Positions 13,350-25,660 of a DNA stretch of 64,000 nucleotides are shown here, piece after piece. This DNA comes from Symsagittifera roscoffensis. Its lineage: Eukaryota; Xenacoelomorpha; Acoela; Convolutidae. Position 1 is the stretch's first letter; the number at the start of each line of letters is the position of its first letter. A program made the translations under genes and the position numbers. The stretch is from contig NC_087071.1 in assembly GCF_963678635.1 (NCBI RefSeq), positions 21,667,194 through 21,731,193 on the forward strand, given 5' to 3'. A model generated the notes under the pieces. The model was not told where the DNA came from and made no database searches. It saw only the letters and a program-made list of their open reading frames with translations.

Positions 13350-13581
13350 GGTGGGAACCCTTTCTATGGTGTGTGGGAAGATGATTTTCACGAAAAACTC
13401 GATTATTTATTACTTTCTATCACAGTTATTTTTTTCATGTCTTTTCTGCTCCATAGAAACTGTTTTTTTCAAGTTTAAATTTTATTTTACTACATATAAA
13501 TTTTTCAGGTCATTACTGCTCAATAGACCTTAAAAGAAAGTCGGAACATTCAGGGTTTCGCACTGATACGAGCAGTCTTGT
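13350..13581 (+). mobile_element. Helitron2-like short element, right-end fragment
   Basis: Only the right part of the family is present: ggtgtgtgggaagatgattttc, then tactgctcaatagacctt, agtcggaacattcagggtttcg and gagcagtcttgt. The inner inverted repeat AGTCGGAAC and the outer GAGCAGT arm are intact; the hairpin is decayed. The 5' end is missing. Confidence 0.7.
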
Positions 13582-13689
13582 ATGCCAATGTCGTCTAGTT
13601 TCAAATAACATCTTCTCTATCTTTCTCCAGCCTTCTAAGCTGTTCTGTCAAAGGCTTTCTTTTTAGTGGAATTTCAGTCCAGCTGAAAA

Positions 13690-14140
13690 CTCACTTTGAA
13701 GTATTTTTATCTACCGCAGCGATTTGTTTTTTGACCGCTTCGACTAATTTTATTGACCGCCGCGACCAACTTTTTTTTTACCATGCCGGGACTAATTTTA
13801 TTGAACGCCGCTACCAAATTTTCGACCATGTTGGGAGTTATTTTATTGATCGCCGCGACTTATTTTATTGACCGCCTCGACCAATTTTTTGACCATGTTG
13901 GGGCTAATTTTTTGACCGCCGCGACTAAACTTTCGACAGCTACGACTAATTTCTCGACTATGTCGCGACCAATCTTTGATCAAGTTGTGACTAATTTTTT
14001 GATCGCCGCGACTACTTTTTCGCCCGCCGCGACCAATTTTCCTTCGATCGGACCGGTCGCGGTTAACATTCCTTTGGTTGCACCGGTCGGAGTTAACCTT
14101 CCGTCGGTCGAGCTGGTCGCCGACACATTGTCTCGGTCCA
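13690..14140. repeat. GC-richer degenerate minisatellite, ~22-bp unit
   Basis: About twenty imperfect copies of a unit close to ttgaccgccgcgactaatttt, interleaved with a variant ttgaccatgttggggctaat. The repeat keeps a long frame open on both strands (148 codons on plus, 116 on minus). This looks like a by-product of the short period, not evidence of a gene. It sits where other copies of the 4.9-kb family carry a short doublet (agtccaagtataatttcag), so it looks like a local expansion or insertion. Confidence 0.8.
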
Positions 14141-14199
14141 CAAAGTCTGGAAATACAAAATTTGGTCGCGACCGTCTGATCATAAAACCACAACTTTGA

Positions 14200-14572
14200 C
14201 CCGAGTTGAACTAATTTGGTAGTTAAGAATAAGAGCTAGCGTATCTGCGTACTTGATGTTACAGCAAACAACACCTTTAATACTTTTGATGGAAGAATAA
14301 TAATTATCTTTAACATAAAACTGAACTTTATTTTTTCCTCTTTTTCACGCATAGTGATAAGTTTCTAAGCATTTCTTGAGTCAGTTGAACATCGAAGTTC
14401 CTAAGCTGAAGACTGAAAGATTTTTGAGCTTACTCAACATACCGGTATCGCTTATCTTCAAAAGAGTACTGGCAAAACAATTTATTATCGCGACATAACC
14501 ATACAAAAAGCGCAAAATTATCATATCGAATTGCCGTAATAGTGTCCAATTGAAAACACCCATAATATCCTT
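14200..14572. repeat. Diverged fragment of the 4.9-kb unit
   Basis: Matches about 4060-4440 of unit 1: cttgatgttacagcaaacaa, then tttgatggaagaataata, and cgcaaaattatcat near the end. The family homology stops near 14.57 kb, which marks the right edge of the first repeat-rich block. Confidence 0.7.
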
Positions 14573-14574
14573 AC

Positions 14575-14855
14575 ATTCTGTGCCGTGTTATTTTTTTGAC
14601 CTCCACATATCTATCACCCCAAGCATCCGTCGCACTATTTCTATTCTGACTGCTTCTCTGCTGCTTATTCGAATTAGACGAGCCACAAAAGGAAACTGTG
14701 CTGACTGAAATCTCCAGCTGACTTGTTATTGTCGCTTGTGTTTCCACTGTTGTAGTTGTCTCCCGCTGATTGGTAGGAAGAGGTCGTCGAACTCTGTTGA
14801 CCTTGACCGTAGGGGTCACTCCACCATTTCAAACCCGTCTCTTGAACCTAAAATT
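14575..14855 (-). CDS. Possible low-complexity terminal exon (weak)
   Basis: On the minus strand, a splice-acceptor-like aaattttag just above 14850 is followed by an open frame of about 57 codons rich in Ser, Gly, Gln and Asn (WWSDPYGQGQQSS near its start), ending at a stop near 14.68 kb. A second minus frame, rich in Thr and Asn, is open to about 14.57 kb. GC content is higher than in the flanks. The evidence is composition plus an acceptor-like site only; there is no recognised domain and no upstream exon was found. It could equally be chance. Confidence 0.25.
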
Positions 14856-14859
14856 TACA

Positions 14860-16600
14860 TTTATCCACTTTTAGTTTTTTTATTCGAATATTGGACCTTT
14901 CGACTCTGAAAAACCAAATTCTTGAACACTGAATTGCAGAAAAAAAACACTAAAAGCATTTAGTTCCAAACTAGTTGCGTTTACAGACAAAATTTGCCCA
15001 TTAAATTGACTTTTGCCACATAATTGAAATCGTTCGAAGGCTTTAAAATGGCTCTAAATACCAAACAAGCCCTGAATGATCCGACTGTCACTTTATTCGT
15101 ATGGGTTAGTTTTTGGGAAAAGAGAATAAAGAAAACTCAAAAAATTTGGACAGAATCAATGTATAAAATTTTGAGTCGTACGAAATTAATACGACCGATT
15201 AGTTAAACTCAATTCAGTTCGGAACGAATTTGTTGCGCGGGATAATTCGCCATGCATAGTACGCTCTCATCATTTCGGATGAACTTTTAAAAAGCGCGCA
15301 AAATTTAGTCAAAAACATGGCCAATTTGGCAATTTTCCAACCCCAGGTCCGCACAAAGATAATAGGCCGTAAAATTTCTTTTTAATTTTGAGCTAAGGAA
15401 GTTGACATTTTCAAAGGGGTATACGAAATTGTTTTTGAAAACTAAGAGTTCGATTAGCGAAAATTGACGAATAAATAAAAAAAATACAGCAAGCATTAAT
15501 ATTCCCTTCTCTTTAAAAGTAGGAAAAATAACCGTAGAGTGCCTTTTCTGATAAACAAAATCGCTGTGTATCTTGCAGTTGACCTGATACTGTTGAATTA
15601 GAAAAACTTAATATGAAAATTCACGTAGATAGTTGGGAAGGTCGGAATTTCGAAACGCACGGAAGTTCTTCGCCAAAATGTTCACAGGGACTTTATAAAG
15701 CAAATCGTACTTGCAACTGCTGCATTGACGGTGGAGAATCTCTGTAGTATCTGAAATCCTGCGAAATAAGAAATATCAAAATTTGGGCGTCTCGTTGAGT
15801 GTGTATTGAAACTCGAATCATTTTTCTCGAGATAAACGAAACTCCAGATGTACGTTTTTCAAATCTTTGTACAGACCATTATTAATATCCCACATCTTTT
15901 AACTAAACGGGACTTCAGACAAGTACATAAGTTTGTAGTATGGGAACCTAGGAAAGGGGAATTCCTTTCCTGTGAAAAACTATAACTCACAGTATTTTAG
16001 GACATCATGGTTTTCGTAGTAAAAAAACTCAATAAATACAAAACGATTTTTCAAAACTCCGTTTCTAAAACAAATTATCTTTACAATCAGTACTTTGAAT
16101 TTTTTCATAACTGAATATGTTTTGTTATTTTGGTATAAAGAAATTGGTTTCATGTCTCGCATGCCGTTAGTTTTTCTCTGTTCAAAAACATAGAAAAAAC
16201 TGAGAGTCAAAAAAGTGTATTACCAGCACAATCAATTAACAAATTACAAATTACATTTTGCATTTTGCAGATTACATTTGCAGATTAATATTTTTGTTTT
16301 GATTTAAAGACTCACGTGCCTCTAAAATGTTTTATCTAGACAAATGATTGAACTCAATAGAAGCATGTATAATTTTGTATAATTTTGGTGTTTTCAATTA
16401 TGCTTGCGTTTTGTTTCTGAGGTAAAACAAAACAAGCTGAATTTATTCAAAAACTGCATATTTTAACTACTAGTTTATTTTACTACAGTTTTTTTCAATC
16501 TCTCAATTTAACTTACGAAAAGGTTCGGCTCTCGAGAGCAACAAATTTTGTAATTTAAAAGCTTCAATTTCCTACAAGCAAGATATAGCCAGGAGACGGT
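14860..16600. other. Intergenic, nothing recognised
   Basis: AT-rich sequence with only short, uncorroborated frames. It must contain the promoter and 5' leader of the TRIM-like gene, but I see no convincing TATA box or other motif. Confidence 0.5.
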
Positions 16601-16813
16601 ATGAGCGATCCATGCTGTATTTGTTTGGAAACTCTGGTGAACCCAAAAGCTTTACCTTGTGGTCACTCGTATTGCTCAGATCCAAAAGCTTGCCTGCGTA
16701 AAGTTCTAACCAGTAACCCTAGAAGATGTTCAAAATGTCGAAAACCGATTGCTGCCAACATCAGAAGCGAAAACGACTTGTCGATCAATTACGATTTGAA
16801 AACCGCAATTGAG
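16601..16813 (+). CDS. TRIM-like protein, exon 1 (RING finger)
   Basis: First coding exon, 71 codons from the ATG at 16601, ending in frame after GAG at a consensus donor (gtaact, 16814). It encodes an N-terminal RING finger, the fold that recruits E2 enzymes for ubiquitin transfer. Metal ligands visible are C5, C8, C20, H22, C25, C31, C43 and C46. The spacing between the fifth and sixth ligands is unusual: C-x5-C (CSDPKAC) instead of the normal C-x2-C, a three-residue insertion. The next exon supplies a B-box and a coiled coil in the same phase, so the gene has the RBCC order of TRIM family E3 ligases. The family assignment is secure; activity is inferred. Confidence 0.88.
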
Positions 16814-17193
16814 GTAACTTTCTAAAGGATGTTAATAATAAGTAAAAATTGAAACTTCCATGCGTACAGGGCGGATTTCTCAATTTATTTTGACCATTGG
16901 TCATTTTTAGTTTTACCTAAAAAAGGAAAATAATTAACTTCATTTTAGTTTAGGAAAATTTTTTATTTCAATTTAAATTATCATTAGAAGTTGTTAGAAA
17001 GCATTTACAATAATTTTACCCCGGGTTACAGTTTCAAAAAGTTGCTTTTCTAAACAAAATTAGAAATCAGCATTTGTCGTTGCTGAGTGATTAAATCTTC
17101 GGAAGTCATCTTCAAATGATAGCTTTTGACCTAGTCGTCTAGTTTAGTGGGCAGTCTTAAATCTACCTTCTTAAAAGTGGCTACTATTATCAG

Positions 17194-17953
17194 GCATCAC
17201 AACAGAGCAGATCAAGTGCAGACAACCAAGCTGGACAGGATGTTTGCAGTGTTCACAAAAAAGCGAAGAAAGTCTACTGCAAGGACTGCTCGACCGCTAT
17301 TTGCAAAAATTGTTGGAGCCAAAGTCATCTAGCGCACCACGTTGTTCCGATAAACTCGGTACTCAAAGACTTGATTACAGCATCAAATGAATCCTGGAAA
17401 CATGTTGAACAGTATCAAAACAATTACAGCCGATTGATGACAAATTCTATTGATCTAAGCGAGGAAATAGTCTCAGCTATTGAAAAACTCGAAAAGTTAA
17501 CCAAACTGAAAAACAAAATGCAAAACGCACAGAATTTTCAAAGTTTCCATACAACCAAGGAGAAGTCTTTGGAGGAACTTACTGAACAGAAAAAAGTGGT
17601 TGAGCATATCAAATCAAGCATTTCAGAGTTGTCCAGCTCGTGCACTGCAGTTGAAAACAGTCTGAACAAAGCAACCGACACTTTCAGTCAAAGCAAAAAC
17701 ACGGCAAGTTCTCGCTTGGCGGCCAACTCAACAGCATTGACCGGAACAGCAGCAGCGATCGGGGATGAAACTTGGCAGCTGAGAGATATTTGCAAAGGGA
17801 GAGCAACCGCTCGCACCTTTCCCATATATCAACCTCAGTTTTCTTTGCAAACTCAAGAAGTATTTGTTCTTTCCGGCAAAACAATTTTAGTTGTCAAAGT
17901 TCAAGGAGAATCTATTGCAATGGACCGGAAACTGTCAATTCAAGGTGCTCAAG
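17194..17953 (+). CDS. TRIM-like protein, exon 2 (B-box, coiled coil)
   Basis: Opens after the acceptor attatcag (AG at 17192-17193) in phase 0, so it reads directly on from exon 1. Residues 89-120 form a B-box type 2 with every ligand present: CSVH, then CKDC, CKNC, and H116, H119/H120. Residues about 130-250 are Glu/Lys/Leu/Ser-rich with heptad-like spacing and are probably the coiled coil used for dimerisation. The tail (VFVLSGKTILVVKVQG) looks like the first strands of a beta domain. A donor (aag|gtaatt) ends the exon at 17953 in phase 1; without splicing, translation would stop at 17967. Downstream, 24933 restores the frame and continues the beta pattern. Confidence 0.82.
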
Positions 17954-20900
17954 GTAATTCAATTTAGCTTTTCTCAATATTCTGGTTTACTTTGAATCAC
18001 GAGAAAGCTAAAAAAAAATAACGAAAAAAAAGGTAAGTACTGTAAGAACTGTAGAAGGACGAACAGTTTAAATAACAGAGGCCTGTTCAATGGTTTTATC
18101 TATCATCTAAAAACTGAACTTTATCTAGTTTTGGTCGGCTTGATATTGCCTAAGTTCTTAGTACAACAAAAAAAACGATATAGCCTGACCAATTTTCAGT
18201 AAAAAAAACTCAAACAAAATTGTTTGTTTTTCAATATACTCCTTGAAAGAAGCGGTTGGATTACTTCTGGGTGGTTCTTTTTTGAAAACAATAGTTTTTT
18301 GCAAAAGAAAACAAAAACTAAGAGAAAACTGAAAAAATTGTTCGTACCTTTTCTATCTATGGGGATTGTATGGCTAAAATTTTTTGATGGCAATATTTAC
18401 TTCATCACAAAAACATAATCCTTAAATTGAACTGTAATAGGGTGTATGCGTGTATGAGTGTAAGTAGTTTGTGCAAAACCATTGTGTTTTGGGGCTATAA
18501 CGTTTAGCTCACAGAAATTACAGCTGTACAGAGTAATCAAAAAGTTTTCATAAGAAACTGCATTCGTAATTTTTTTTCGAGACTGCTTGCCTAAGAAAGG
18601 TGCTAAGAATCAGAAATACATAAAGTTGTTGAAAAAATTAAACACAAACTAAGACCATTGTGTTAACATTTTGTGATCAGCTACTTATTCAAATTTACCT
18701 TAAAAAATTATTTTAAATCAGATACAGATTTGAATGCCATTAGGCCTTGCATTAGTATTTGCAAGAGAATATAAAATGAATCGAAGATTGAAAGAACATA
18801 TGTAATTACCTGATCAGTGGTTTGTTTCTCTTCGGGATAAGGGGGCTGCTCGCATCAAGCTGACGTTTTCAATTCTCAAACACTGCTTAAGCGTCTATGT
18901 GAAAGTTTTCAATTGAAGAATATTGATAAAAGAACCACGAGAAGGAAATTCGAATTGTTTTGAGAAATATTCGAAAATCATCCCCCACCCACGTTAAAAA
19001 ACGCAAAAGAAATCCATCTGGCGACAATAACGTAACAATTAGAAAAAGATTTGCTCCAATTCAATTAAAAACAATCTTCAAGGTGGATTGTTATTCCGCT
19101 TACCCATTGTAAAATGGAATATCTTGCGCTATAGAAGTCGCAAACTTATCAATTTTGTTTGTTTCGAACATGGATTTTTTCATAATTCTTTTCAAAATTA
19201 ATTAAAAGTCTTTCGTAATTTCGAATTAACCCTGACAGTAAAGCAGCATCTTGCGTCTTGTAAATTTCGGATTTTCATTCATAAGCGTATTGCTCTCTCT
19301 TTATTTACTCTATAGGCCTTATCCATTTTGGTATTGTGTTTGACGGGGCCTCCTGGACTCAACTTTACTCAAATAACCGAAGAAGTATCTTTCTTGGTTG
19401 AAGCATTGTATTGTACTACTTCGTGTACCCATTATATGATGTGTCGACTGATATTCCTCAATATAGATTGGAACGTTTTCGTTGAATGTGACTTATTTCA
19501 TTTATTTGTGTACAATACTCAACAGCCTATAAACTGGCCAGAATATAATTTATGAATTACGAGTCAAATGATCCGCAATCTATGTAATTTATTAGCTCCG
19601 CGATCTGTTTTTCTTTATTAATAGCTTCATTAGAATCTTGTTGTAATAGATAGCTTTGGCGTTCTTTCTCCGGAGAAAGATCCAAAGTCAAGTTCTGGCA
19701 ATCTTTTGGGAGACTCTTTTTTATCAAGTCTGAAACCGTTTTCTCAAACCACTACAATCAACCGTTCCTTCTCTTTGTACTAAACTTTCTGTTACTAACT
19801 GAGAACCTGCTAGCTAACCGTGAAAATGCTGTTTTTTTTGGGTTTTTGATGTGCCTAATTGTAGGCTCTTTTTTTTCTTTTTATATGTTTATTTAATTGA
19901 TTTTTGAATTAGTCAGAGTTATGTTCACGCCTACAAGGCTTTATTTTATCTCGGTACCACCTTCGCAAGGTCTCATGCTATATCATTCTCGTGACCTTTC
20001 AAGACAGGTAAAAGACAGGTATTTCTAACTGAGTTGTGCAAAGATCAGGTCCAACCTCACCTTTATTTTAGGTAGCATTAGAAAAACCAGCTTTTTAAAA
20101 GTTTTCTTGATTCTCCCGTTAAGATTTTGGCCTTCCAGGACTAGTGGAAGGTCTGTTTGATTGTAGTTATTTAATTCTAAACATCTAAAATTAAATTATT
20201 TGTATATGTCTATTTCAACCCCAACTTTTCGGCTTTCAGGGGACTTAGTTTGTCTGTTGAAAGTCCTTCTGTAACAAAAACCACCGTCGAGGAGCTGAAA
20301 AGGTTTCGGGCCCTTTCATAATAATAGGGAAGTTAACTCCAACATCATGTTTTTTTATTGCCGCTTTTGTCTGGGTCTGTTTGTCGTCGGTGAGTTAAGC
20401 TGCTTATAAAAATTTAATGTCAGAACTAAGTTAAAATCAGTGATAATCTATTACTTCAACGCAGTAACTAAAAGACAGGATAACCTCTCGTTTTCTATTT
20501 CCTTCGCCGATGAAAAGTGACTTCAATTACAAGCATGGAACTCAATTCATATTTCATAGGGCTAGAGCTGGGGATCAGACTACTTCTTGGTTTTGATTCA
20601 GGGGTTTTGAACTCTTTTAGGGGACTAATTATTGGGCTATAAAAGTCATTTCGATGACACCAGGTGTCAATCTTCCATTTTGTTAAGTATCCCATGGAGA
20701 TCCTACCAACCAAGTTCGTCCTGAATTGATTAGTGTTTCCCCATATATCCCATCTTTAATAGTCGAAATCATTTTTCCCTGGAATGAGCTATAAACAACG
20801 CAAGTAGTCAACGAAGCAATTTTGATCTCTTGAGGTCTTTCTCAGTGTAGCATCTAGTGTTTACCACCGCCCTAAACTCAATGTGCCCTTGCTCAACTTG

Positions 20901-23900
20901 TTTCTTGTTTCCAGATTAGGTTTTTTCTAGTGGTGATAATTTCCGGCCCAACCGCCTGAATTGGTTCAACGTATACCTCATGATGTATCAAGGCAGTGGC
21001 CATTATACACCAAAAACTTAAAGCCTTTCACCCTGAGCCTTTTGGGGTCCAAAAACTGGCTTCTGAAAGTGGGGACTTTTTATTGAGGATTTTAAACTAG
21101 TTTTAGGGATCTGGCTGGTCTGGGGTTCGAAGCTTAAGCCTTCCCCAACATGCTAACTTTAGGCTCCTGCTGCATACGGAAATCAATCACATGGGGAGTT
21201 CCGAGTAGCACTATCACTTGTTTGTCCAGGCGGTCTGAGAAGCCCTACTTTTTGCATGTCCGGCCCAAATCATCTCTAATTGAGTCTTATGACTTTTGAA
21301 GTTTTAGAACAATTCATTTTTGGAGGTGGGGATCAGAATCTGTTCGTTTCTTTAAAAAAACCTTCACAGTTGAGTCCTAGCTCAAAGTTTTTTAAGCTTG
21401 TCTGTTGGTCTGTTGTTTTCATCTTGTTGTTGGCTTTCGTTGAAGCTAAGTGCGGTTAAAAACCTTAGATTCGCAAATTCTACGGGGTTCCTGGTGGTTT
21501 ATTTTTCTCCAGAAAAGGGCTTAATTTTTTCTAACTTATTGGATAACAGGGCTAGCATAGCTAAGTTTCTATGCTAAACACGTTGCTGTTGACTTGATCT
21601 AACACAATAGATGAGCTCTACCACTGATTGGTAGATTTATTTCCTCAAGTTGAACATTAATCTCCTCGTGCGTATATTTATTTATTTATAAGTCGCATGG
21701 CATAGTCCTTGGAGTCTGCTCTCAGTATCACTTAGGATACTTGTAGGCTCTTCTTTCCTCCTGGCTCCAATCTCTGTCTCGTCGTAAGTCTCAATCGCGT
21801 TATCTTGCTATGATCACTCTGGGCGGATGAGCTCGTGACTCACCTTTTACTCGAGTACTTGGATACTACATTGGCTATCACTTCGCTGTGACGCTCATCG
21901 TGGCCACTGTACTGCAAATGCTAAGGAGAGGTCCGTAATTAACCAATCATTAGGCGGCGTTACATCTTCACGACGAGCTTAGTGCTAATTTTTTCTGTGT
22001 GATTCGTGTAAAAGAAGTAGGGGCTAAAAAACTGAGAACCCATTTCTTTACTACCCCTCCTGAAAGTTTGCTTTTTCTGGATTGGATTTGTCTCAAGCGA
22101 CGGCTTGCAACCCGTTTTGTTCGGTAACTGAGCTAAGTGAAACCCTTGGTTGATAGCTTCATCTAATTTGAGGCAGTTTTCGTAACTCTCCCAGAGGGTC
22201 TGCCAATCACAGACTGACACCAGCGCGATCGTTGCCTGCCTTCTGCTCCAGCTCCAGTTCTGGACTGGTGGCCCTTCTATCTAAATTGATCGACGGGCGT
22301 ACGCAAGAGAAGCTCGTGTCATCTCGTGATGACATCTCTAGTCGCCATGGACAAAACCTCATTGAGACGCATATTTTGTAACCAGTTCTATGTAGTTTAA
22401 ATTAATTGTTTTCAATTTGAAGTTGTTGCTGAAGTAGTTTTTGAATTTTGAAACAGGAGAACTAAAGCGAAAATTGGAAAAGAACAATGTTTGTTTTACA
22501 AGTAGTCAGTTTATTTACCTAACATAGGCATGTTTTATTGTTTGATCTGATCGAAAAATTAGCTTTTACTCTTTTTCTATTGATCTTTCGATTTTGCAGA
22601 AATGAATTTGCCCAAACTTTTTAGTACAACGTAGAAAACCATTCGATCTGAAAAACTAGATGAAAACGTTTTTCATCTTGAGTACTAGGAGATTCTATTT
22701 ATGGCTATCACTTGTCAGTCTAATAGGATCGAGCGTAATACGATTAAACATAGTGTGCCCAGTTTCATCTGCATGCAACGAATTTTTTTTTTCAATCGTA
22801 CACATAAATTGAGTCACTCAAAAAAGTAGGTCGATAATAAAATTATTTCCGAAAAAAACTGATTCCTGAATCAAAGGTTGGAAGAGTTTATTTACTTTAG
22901 TGATTCTTTGGTTTGATTTACTTTGCAATTAGGAGCTGAAATTTTTTTTTATTAATTAAAAAAAAATCTAATGAATACTGCTTAAATCAAAGTAAATCCA
23001 TAAATTTTCAAAGTGCTCTTTAATGTCCTTGAAAAAATTTTAACAAAATTAGGAAAAACAATCGGAAATCAGCTCCCAAAAAGGTATACGAAACACAAAA
23101 AGAAGATTTTGAACCAAACTGATATTTCTATTTCTGGACTGCATTTTGTTTGCCACTGTAGGTTATAGAACAGAATAAATTGTTTTTGAATGGTCCCAAA
23201 TTGACCAAATTGAATATAACCAAACGCTCCATACGAGAAAAATTCTCAGGTTACCTACATGATATTCGGAACACTTTGAAGTTGCCTACAGGTTTATGTT
23301 AAGAGAATTACGCGTATCACGTCGACGCTTTGAATGATCAAATTTTTCAAAAATTGATTCACTTTGTTCTGTTATTAAATGAAATAACAGATGTTTTTTT
23401 TTCAAAATCATCCCTGCACCCACTATTTATTTTATTTAAGGAGATATTTAGCATAAATTTAAGTATTAGTTAGGATACATAGCCTCCCTCCAGTCCATTT
23501 GAAAGCCTGCTTTTTAACCTAAATGTGTACGCGTTGAAAGCACGCATTTAAAAACCCAAACGGCTAGTTGTAACCACAATTGAAAAAACTTTTAATTTGG
23601 GCTTAAAGAATCAACAAAAAATCAGATGAAATAAAAATTTTTGCAAATCAAATTAACTAGTTAAGAACTAAGTTAAAATTGCTCTGGAGTAATACAACAG
23701 ACAGAGAAGGAATAATAAATGAGCCATTTTTGTTGAAATCGGAGCAACAAGCCTGAAATATTTGATAATGTATATTAATTATAAAAATGAAATTGATACA
23801 GTTATGTTTGAATGATAAAAGGACATTGCTAAATTTTCCCTTCCACATTTCTTAAAGATCTTTTTGTTTGTTCTAGCCTTAGTTTTGATTCTATCTTTTT

Positions 23901-24932
23901 TGAAGTCAGAAACCATTGTTCGCAATTGATCCAGCTGATTAATCCCTTCGTAAAATTCAATCTTGATGCTTTTATGCGTAATGTTCCTCGAAACAAGTCC
24001 TGAAAATTATTTGGTAGACACTATGCATCATCTGATACAATATAACCTCGGGGACGTTACTGACTCTAAATGCTAAATTCAAGATATTTATCTCTCAGAA
24101 AAGTAAGGAGAAATCTTAACTCAATTCCAATTGACGTTTAACCAAACAATCAAACGAAAACTTTAAAACTTTGGTCTTCCGTTAAAAGCTTTGGTCTTCC
24201 CAGACTAGAAACTCCTGTCATAGGTGGCTATTTCATATTATACCTCTAAAATTTTATCACAATACGGTATCAATTCTCTCTTTCAGGGTATCGAGGGATC
24301 TCAATCTCGACTTTTTGGCTATCAGGGGCTCTATTGTGTTGATCTACCACCTCCGAGGAGCCATTAAAAAGTCCTTTTGCTTTCTTTATTAAAAAAAATT
24401 ATCTTCCATTTCCCTTTTCTATCATTATTGGCTTTCTCTGGTTTTTTTAAGATCGTGTTAAATTGCCATTCATAAGACAAATGTTAAAGTTAATTTTAAG
24501 CCATTGATTGGCCAGTTGAATTCTAATGCAACCCACCATTTAAAGGCAATAAATCACGGACAAGGTAACTTTTCATCTTTTAATTATTTCCCAATAGCCT
24601 AAGTGTTCCTCAGTTACCAGTTAGGTGGTCCTTTCTCAATTCAAGAGAAACCGATACTTCGACGGAATAGTATCGATTTTTACAAAAAAAACTGATTTGC
24701 TCAATTTCCGCCTCTGCACTATTTATATACCCCCAGGCTTAATCATATACTTCTAAAATATCAACAACGTAACTGAATTCCCAGCCTGAGTTAGTACGCA
24801 CTGTTCTCTCCAAAGGTGAGTTCAATATGCTGAAAAATATATGCGCAGTTGCTGTTATTCTAAACCTCAGGTTGAATAAGCTACCAAACAGGGTAATTTG
24901 ATTATGTTCATTATTGATTTTTGAAACTTTAG
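17954..24932. other. Long intron of the TRIM-like gene (predicted)
   Basis: A 6979-bp gap between the donor at 17954 and the acceptor used for the predicted last exon. No frame longer than about 85 codons lies within it and none has a recognisable domain. An extra small exon cannot be excluded. It contains the compositionally distinct segment described separately and a diverged internal duplication (about 20.12-20.31 and 24.19-24.39 kb). Confidence 0.5.
19600..22380. other. Less AT-rich segment inside the intron, possible dead mobile element
   Basis: This stretch has visibly more G+C and fewer homopolymer runs than its flanks. Minus-strand fragments of 60-90 codons (20495-20713 and 21960-22220) are open but interrupted, and neither shows a motif I can name. 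A TATA-like run (tataaataaataaata on minus) lies near 21.68 kb. Terminal repeats were not found. A degraded transposon or an older inserted sequence is possible; nothing proves it. Confidence 0.3.
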
Positions 24933-25660
24933 AGCTAGCTTTGAGCGGAGGAGGCACTCTGTATGTCTATTATAAAAACTATGCGGAATCAGACGCAGCA
25001 GTGGAGGTGGTTGATAAAGAAAATGGAAGAGTAGTGAGGACTTTGGATACTTCGGAAGCAGACAATACTAGTACTTGGTCCATTCACGCTCATGAAAATG
25101 TGTTGCTGGTGGTAGAGTGGACACGTGGTCTATACAAATCTGTGCATGTGTACGAAAATGAAATTCTTAAAAGATCACTTCAGGTTCTAATTCGTTTCGA
25201 ATTCAACATCTCACCAGTTTTGTGCGGAAGAGAGTATTTATTACTGCTATTAGATAAAACAAGACTGGCAATACTCGATCTCAACCAGTCTGGATCTGAA
25301 GTGAATTTCAAATCAATCCAATTGGATCAAATGACAGGTATCTCCTCACTAGTGTGGGTAGCGAGAGGAGATGAGCAGAAAGGGGAAGGATATCTATTTG
25401 CATCAGACAGGATGAATAATGCATTCGATTCTCATGTGTATGAGTTGAATGTGAAGAGTGTTGAGGATGGTGCTCTACTGAAACCACTGCACATCCCATT
25501 CATGAACAGTTACGGCTCTATAAACGTTTACTTCCATTGCACAATGGGAACAGATGCTATTTTTCGTACAGATTTATGCGGAAAAAATGGGTCCGAGTTC
25601 ACATTTTTTGGCGGTTCTCCTGTGAATATTTTGAAACTGGAGAAAATCATCCATCATTGA
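24933..25660 (+). CDS. TRIM-like protein, predicted last exon (beta-propeller-like)
   Basis: An open frame of 241 codons to the TGA at 25658, preceded by the acceptor gaaactttag. Taking AG at 24931-24932, the exon begins with two bases that complete the split codon left at 17953 (G|AG, Glu), so phases match. The sequence is strand-turn-strand throughout (GGGTLYVYYKN, ENVLLVVEW, REYLLLLLDKTRLAILDL, GYLFASDRMNN), like blades of a propeller. The join places ELALSGGGTLYVYY after QEVFVLSGKTILVV, two similar strand patterns in series. The full protein would be about 566 residues. Alternatively it belongs to another gene whose upstream exons I did not find. No classical NHL or SPRY signature was seen. 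Confidence 0.6.

Noticed and set aside
13753-14199. 148-codon plus frame as a protein gene
   Set aside because: It is a translation of a ~22-bp minisatellite, is also open on minus, and has no start context or splice support.
15024-15206. Short exon starting MALNTKQALNDPT with a donor-like gttagt
   Set aside because: No downstream exon in phase and no recognised motif; a frame of this length is expected by chance.
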